Part shown: positions 61,503 through 64,000 of the stretch, in pieces
How positions within the stretch are numbered: the stretch's first letter is position 1
How the letters are laid out: every line of letters starts with the position of its first letter
NCBI RefSeq assembly: GCF_015845845.1
Contig: NZ_LDIG01000133.1
Location: 1 to 64,000 of the forward strand
Origin: Paenibacillus dendritiformis
GTDB taxonomy: Bacteria; Bacillota; Bacilli; Paenibacillales; Paenibacillaceae
Direction: 5' to 3'
Length of the DNA: 64,000 nt
Notes under the pieces: generated by a model
The model's input: only the letters and a program-made list of their open reading frames with translations
Databases searched by the model: none
What the model was told of the DNA's origin: nothing
Made by a program: the position numbers and the translations under genes

Positions 61503-63176
61503 CTACCACGTAAATCCCGTAATGGCAACGACCGCCGGCCGCGGCATCGTGTCGCCCTTGCGGTGCGGCCACATGCTGGTCGGCTTGCGCGGATCGGACG
61601 TCTCTTCACCCGGATGCTGCACGGCGAGGAAGAGCGTGCGCTCATCCGGCGTGAACCAGGGCCCCGTCATTTCCGCCTCGACGGGCGCGGAGGCGAATTG
61701 CATCGCCTTGCCCGCGTCCGGACCCTGCGTAGGAATGACGAATACGCCGTTGTTCTTGAAGGAGCGGTAGACCCCGCTGTTCAGCTTGCTGGAAGAGATG
61801 TCGGTGACCGTCCATAGGCTTCCGTTGCTGTCGAACGTCAGATTGTCCGGGGCGCTGAATCCGCTCTGCCGCCCGCCGGCCGCGAATATTTCAAAATCGA
61901 ATTCCAGCGCGCCCAAATCGCCGTCCTTCTCGAAAAAGCGAGTGATATGGCCGTGGATATTGCCGTGCTTGTCATTATTGGTGTGAGCGATAAACAGCGT
62001 GTTGTCGAACGGGCTGATCTCGACATCCTCCGGGCGATCGGTCGGAGTGGCGCCGAGCAGCGCAGCCGCTTCGGCGGCATGAACGAGCACATCGGCCTCG
62101 GTCTTGTATTTGGCTTGAAGCTCTTCCTTGGTCAGGCTTATGGAGGAAGGAGGCTTGAACGAGCTGTCGGCCAAAGCGCGCTGCACCGCTTCCAGCGTCA
62201 AGGCGATCCAGCGGCCTTTCTTCAGGTCGGCCGCGTACAGCGTGCCTTCCGTCAACAGCTTCGAGTTCGCACGGCCCGCTTGCGGCGCATATTTGCCGGC
62301 GGAGACGTATTTGTAGACGTAGGCATCCGTCGTATCGTCTCCCATATAGACGACCACCCGGCCGTCCTTGGACAAGCCCATGGCCGAATTCTCGTGATGG
62401 AACCGACCGAGCGCCGTGTGCTTGCGCACCGGGAACGCGGCATCGAACGGATCAACCTCAATGACCCAGCCGTAGTGGGTCGGGTCGAGCTTCGCCGCCT
62501 CGGAGGTCGGCTCGTAATTTTCCTCGCACGACAGGACGGTGTTCCACAGCGTCATGCCGCCGGAGCAATTGGCGAACGTCCCTTGAACGCGGGTAGCTCC
62601 GCCGACGGCCTTCGAGCCTCGGGCCGGTCCGGTCAGGTCGAACGGCGTCAGGCCGGTTATGCGCCGGGCGTAGCGGGAGTCCGGCATCATGCTCCAGGCG
62701 CCCTGCTTATCCCGCTGCACTTCAATTATCGAACCGCCCTGAACATAGAGCATCTGGCGAATCTGCTTCGCCGTGTAGCTGTCTCCTTTTTTGGGGCCAT
62801 GCACGAACACATCGCTCGAATATTCATGATTGACCCAGAGCAGCCCGTGCTCGCTCGAGCCGTCGATAGGAAAATAGAGGGTGAAATCGCAGTTGAAGCC
62901 GAACGTGTCCCCGGTTGGATTAATCACGTCGCCGTAGGCAGCGACGACATCGTACTTGTAGCCTTTTGGCAAAATAAGCTCATCCGCATCGGACGGATCG
63001 ATCGGGTCAAAATAACCGGACACGCGGTTGGACTTGAAGCCGAACAAATGGTCCGCCGTCCGGGCTTCCGCCGTTCCTTCGAAGCTGCCCAGCCCCGCCG
63101 AGGCGGCGGCAAGCGCAGCGGCTCCGCTGCCCAGATAAGCCAAAAACGTTCTGCGGTTCATCGTCTCGTTCATCAT
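61503..63176 (-). CDS. phoX: PhoX-family alkaline phosphatase with Tat signal
   Basis: A 557-residue exported phosphatase (PhoX/DUF839 family, calcium- and iron-dependent in known cases) that releases phosphate from organic esters outside the cell. The Tat motif NRRTFLAYLGSGAAALAAAS begins the signal. The catalytic body includes WVNHEYSSDVFVH, LSCEENYEPTSE, RFHHENSAMGLSKDGRVVVYMGDD, and DNLTFDSNGSLWTVTD, all metal-site regions. AGGAGAG precedes ATG 63176. A Pho box lies 73-90 bases upstream and tatA follows in the same operon, so phosphate-starvation expression is expected. Confidence 0.92.
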   Translation of the reverse strand: MMNETMNRRTFLAYLGSGAAALAAASAGLGSFEGTAEARTADHLFGFKSNRVSGYFDPIDPSDADELILPKGYKYDVVAAYGDVINPTGDTFGFNCDFTLYFPIDGSSEHGLLWVNHEYSSDVFVHGPKKGDSYTAKQIRQMLYVQGGSIIEVQRDKQGAWSMMPDSRYARRITGLTPFDLTGPARGSKAVGGATRVQGTFANCSGGMTLWNTVLSCEENYEPTSEAAKLDPTHYGWVIEVDPFDAAFPVRKHTALGRFHHENSAMGLSKDGRVVVYMGDDTTDAYVYKYVSAGKYAPQAGRANSKLLTEGTLYAADLKKGRWIALTLEAVQRALADSSFKPPSSISLTKEELQAKYKTEADVLVHAAEAAALLGATPTDRPEDVEISPFDNTLFIAHTNNDKHGNIHGHITRFFEKDGDLGALEFDFEIFAAGGRQSGFSAPDNLTFDSNGSLWTVTDISSSKLNSGVYRSFKNNGVFVIPTQGPDAGKAMQFASAPVEAEMTGPWFTPDERTLFLAVQHPGEETSDPRKPTSMWPHRKGDTMPRPAVVAITGFTW

Positions 63177-63248
63177 TAGTCATCTCTCCTTTTTCACGGA
63201 ATGGAGCGAACGCGAAGCGGCTCGTCTTCCGATAGACTACTAGACGAG

Positions 63249-63265
63249 TGTTAATCGCGTGTTAA
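63249..63265 (-). promoter_or_regulatory. Pho box before phoX-tatA
   Basis: On the minus strand TTAACA occurs at 63260-63265 and 63249-63254, an exact 11-bp period. This is the best PhoP-binding candidate in the 295-base divergent gap between phoX and hemE. Confidence 0.65.
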
Positions 63266-63471
63266 CGAGATTTATAGGTTGTGTGGGGAAATTGTCGAAA
63301 AATCATCATATGCGAACGTTTTTTGTCAACAGATTGTCATAGCTAAACGGATCGGCGAGGTTGTGAGAAGCAGGGAAAAGGGGCATAATGGAAGCGTTAG
63401 CTATAAAAAAGTGCGTGTCCAAAACGGACGATTTGTCTATAGGCACAATACCGTCAAAGCGGGGTATATGA

Positions 63472-64000
63472 ATGACTTATAATGATCGTTTTCTGAAAGC
63501 GTGTCGACAGGAACAAGCAGACCGCGTGCCGGTATGGTACATGCGGCAGGCCGGACGATATGATCCCGACTATCGCAAGATTAAAGAGAAATACAGTCTG
63601 CTTGAAATATGCCGTCAGCCCGAGCTGGCCGCTGAAGTTACAATGATGCCCGTCCGCAAGCTTGGCGTGGATGCGGCGATTCTCTATTCCGATATAATGA
63701 ATCCGGTCGCTTCAATGGGGATCGACTTCGATATCGTAGCCAATGTAGGGCCGGTTATTCACAATCCGATACGAAGCGCGGCCGACGTCGAGCGCCTGAG
63801 ACCGGTCGATCCGGAAGACGATCTGGGCCATATTCTCGAGACCATTCGCATCCTTGACAGGGAGCTGAAGGTTCCGCTCATCACGTTCGCGGGGTCTCCG
63901 TTCACGATTGCGAGCTATTTGATCGAGGGCCGTCCTTCCAAAAATTACATCCTTACCAAAACGATGATGTATGAGACTCCTGACGTATGGCATGCCCTGA
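63472..64000 (+). CDS. hemE: Uroporphyrinogen decarboxylase (partial, 3' end beyond window)
   Basis: Decarboxylates uroporphyrinogen III to coproporphyrinogen III in heme synthesis. The first 176 residues are present: [17 protein letters not shown] (the substrate-contacting arginine loop), [17 protein letters not shown], and [21 protein letters not shown] lies seven bases before ATG 63472. Its neighbour phoX is divergent; the rest of the heme operon would lie to the right. Confidence 0.95.
   Translation, partial: MTYNDRFLKACRQEQADRVPVWYMRQAGRYDPDYRKIKEKYSLLEICRQPELAAEVTMMPVRKLGVDAAILYSDIMNPVASMGIDFDIVANVGPVIHNPIRSAADVERLRPVDPEDDLGHILETIRILDRELKVPLITFAGSPFTIASYLIEGRPSKNYILTKTMMYETPDVWHAL

Overview
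The window reads as a chromosomal segment of a spore-forming, moderately high-GC Firmicute, most likely a Paenibacillus. Supporting signs are strong AGGAGG ribosome-binding sites with some GTG/TTG starts, spore genes (an alpha/beta SASP, two YtvI-type proteins, YtaF), and close agreement with the Bacillus subtilis block dnaE-accDA-pyk-fxsA-ytvI-citZ-icd-mdh-phoPR-polA-mutM-ytaF-coaE-nrdR. No plasmid, prophage or insertion sequence was recognised.

Layout. 1-5.8 kb: end of dnaE, a PgpA-like protein, accD-accA, pyk, a thioesterase and fxsA. 6.4-8.3 kb: ClbS-like protein and ytvI (minus). 8.6-12.7 kb: TCA genes citZ-icd-mdh and a small membrane protein. 12.8-14.9 kb: a decayed siderophore-uptake locus (frameshifted binding protein, permease cut off by a foreign fragment). 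15-20.2 kb: oleate hydratase, a second ytvI, a YfbR-like nucleotidase and class I fumarase. 20.4-31.1 kb: phosphate regulon (kinase, regulator, a soluble CBS/MCP-like protein, pstSCAB-phoU), interrupted by a degenerate phoP copy and an AT-rich broken PRD/Mga-type regulator. 31.7-38.4 kb: polA, mutM, ytaF, coaE, a transglycosylase, SASP, nrdR and tRNA-Ala. 38.4-42.2 kb: an AraC regulator, sugar kinase and GH4 glucosidase. 42.4-50.9 kb: small membrane and cell-wall genes, a CuA-type cupredoxin, a SufR-like regulator, murI, an M14 peptidase and a BCCT transporter. 51-57.8 kb: LtaS-type enzyme, an RNA methylase, an O-methyltransferase and two tandem NSS transporters. 58.4-64 kb: a secreted protein, an MFS transporter, tatA-phoX, and the start of hemE.

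Two themes run through the window. First, phosphate starvation: Pho-box-like TTnACA repeats with 11-bp period lie before the kinase gene, the CBS/MCP-like gene, pstS and phoX-tatA, linking sensing, uptake, phosphatase and its Tat export. Second, a family of short intergenic repeats (core CCTTAT-nnnCnnTnTCCCA-nnCnnTCAGG) occurs in four clusters, in both orientations and at three different periods; I know of no described function for it. All calls are by reading; no database search was run.
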